Shown here: positions 60,120 to 64,000 of the stretch, one piece after another
Numbering within the stretch: the stretch's first letter is position 1
Layout of the letters: each line of letters starts with the position of its first letter
NCBI GenBank assembly: GCA_003243275.1
Contig: QFQR01000006.1
Span: 297,005-361,004 of the forward strand
Direction of reading: 5' to 3'
From: Leifsonia xyli
GTDB taxonomy: Bacteria > Actinomycetota > Actinomycetes > Actinomycetales > Microbacteriaceae
Length of the DNA: 64,000 nucleotides
Program-made: the position numbers and the translations under genes
Notes under the pieces: generated by a model
Database searches by the model: none
Told to the model about the DNA's origin: nothing
Seen by the model: only the letters and a program-made list of their open reading frames with translations

Positions 60120-64000
<3,881 letters not shown>

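Overview
The window is about 70% GC chromosomal DNA from an actinobacterium, most likely a member of the Microbacteriaceae. The 16S rRNA gene, the order ftsK-pgsA-cinA-clgR-DUF3046-recA-recX-miaBA-dapF, the placement of rnj after dapA, and a 16S-23S spacer without tRNA genes all fit that family. I did not compute any phylogeny. Almost all of the DNA is conserved core genome. I see no phage, insertion sequence, CRISPR array or obvious island.

Layout. 1-9.5 kb: an MFS exporter with its divergent TetR regulator, a GNAT protein, dapB, a thiol-redox group (thioredoxin-like protein, DUF4395, OsmC), thyX, cardiolipin synthase with an AI-2E family protein, and dapA. 9.5-14.4 kb: RNase J and a MacAB-like ABC export operon. 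14.5-24.5 kb: the division, lipid and DNA-repair cluster ftsK, pgsA, cinA, clgR, DUF3046, recA, recX, then miaB, miaA, dapF. 24.5-31.6 kb: an RsmC-like methyltransferase divergent from hflX, then metF-metE, then lexA divergent from a LysM division-inhibitor-like gene. 31.6-37.3 kb: hisC-hisB-hisH-priA-sseB, a convergent DUF1844 gene, and infC-rpmI-rplT. 37.3-45 kb: a TrmH-type methyltransferase, a glutamate-type ABC transporter (gluABCD order) and pheST. 45-55.1 kb: a DUF2252 gene, argCJBDF with a candidate Arg-rich leader peptide, argH, a small membrane protein and a 3-methyladenine glycosylase. 55-59.6 kb: a SatD-like regulator with a membrane protein, a DUF2207 protein and tyrS. 59.6-64 kb: the start of an rRNA operon (promoters, 16S, spacer, partial 23S).

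How the genes work together. Three dap genes supply lysine and diaminopimelate. The his, arg and met groups are tightly packed biosynthetic operons with 4-bp start/stop overlaps. recA, lexA and the LysM gene are tied together by LexA boxes that sit on their -35 elements, so the SOS circuit can be read directly from the DNA.

The most noteworthy signals are regulatory or translational. (1) About twenty start codons lie 6-9 nt after a TANNNT -10 hexamer with no Shine-Dalgarno, which predicts widespread leaderless mRNAs. These include perfectly symmetric divergent promoters (GNAT/dapB). (2) A 27-codon Arg-rich ORF sits just before argC, in an arg operon that lacks a linked argR. (3) Two genes (DUF3046 and the DNA glycosylase) appear to start at CTG inside a CTGA overlap with the preceding gene. 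(4) Several very long, near-perfect intergenic hairpins are present, the best with a 31-bp stem. (5) sseB and a DUF1844 gene overlap antisense by 118 bp. (6) Three GTGAC boxes are spaced exactly 10 bp apart between the thioredoxin-like gene and thyX.
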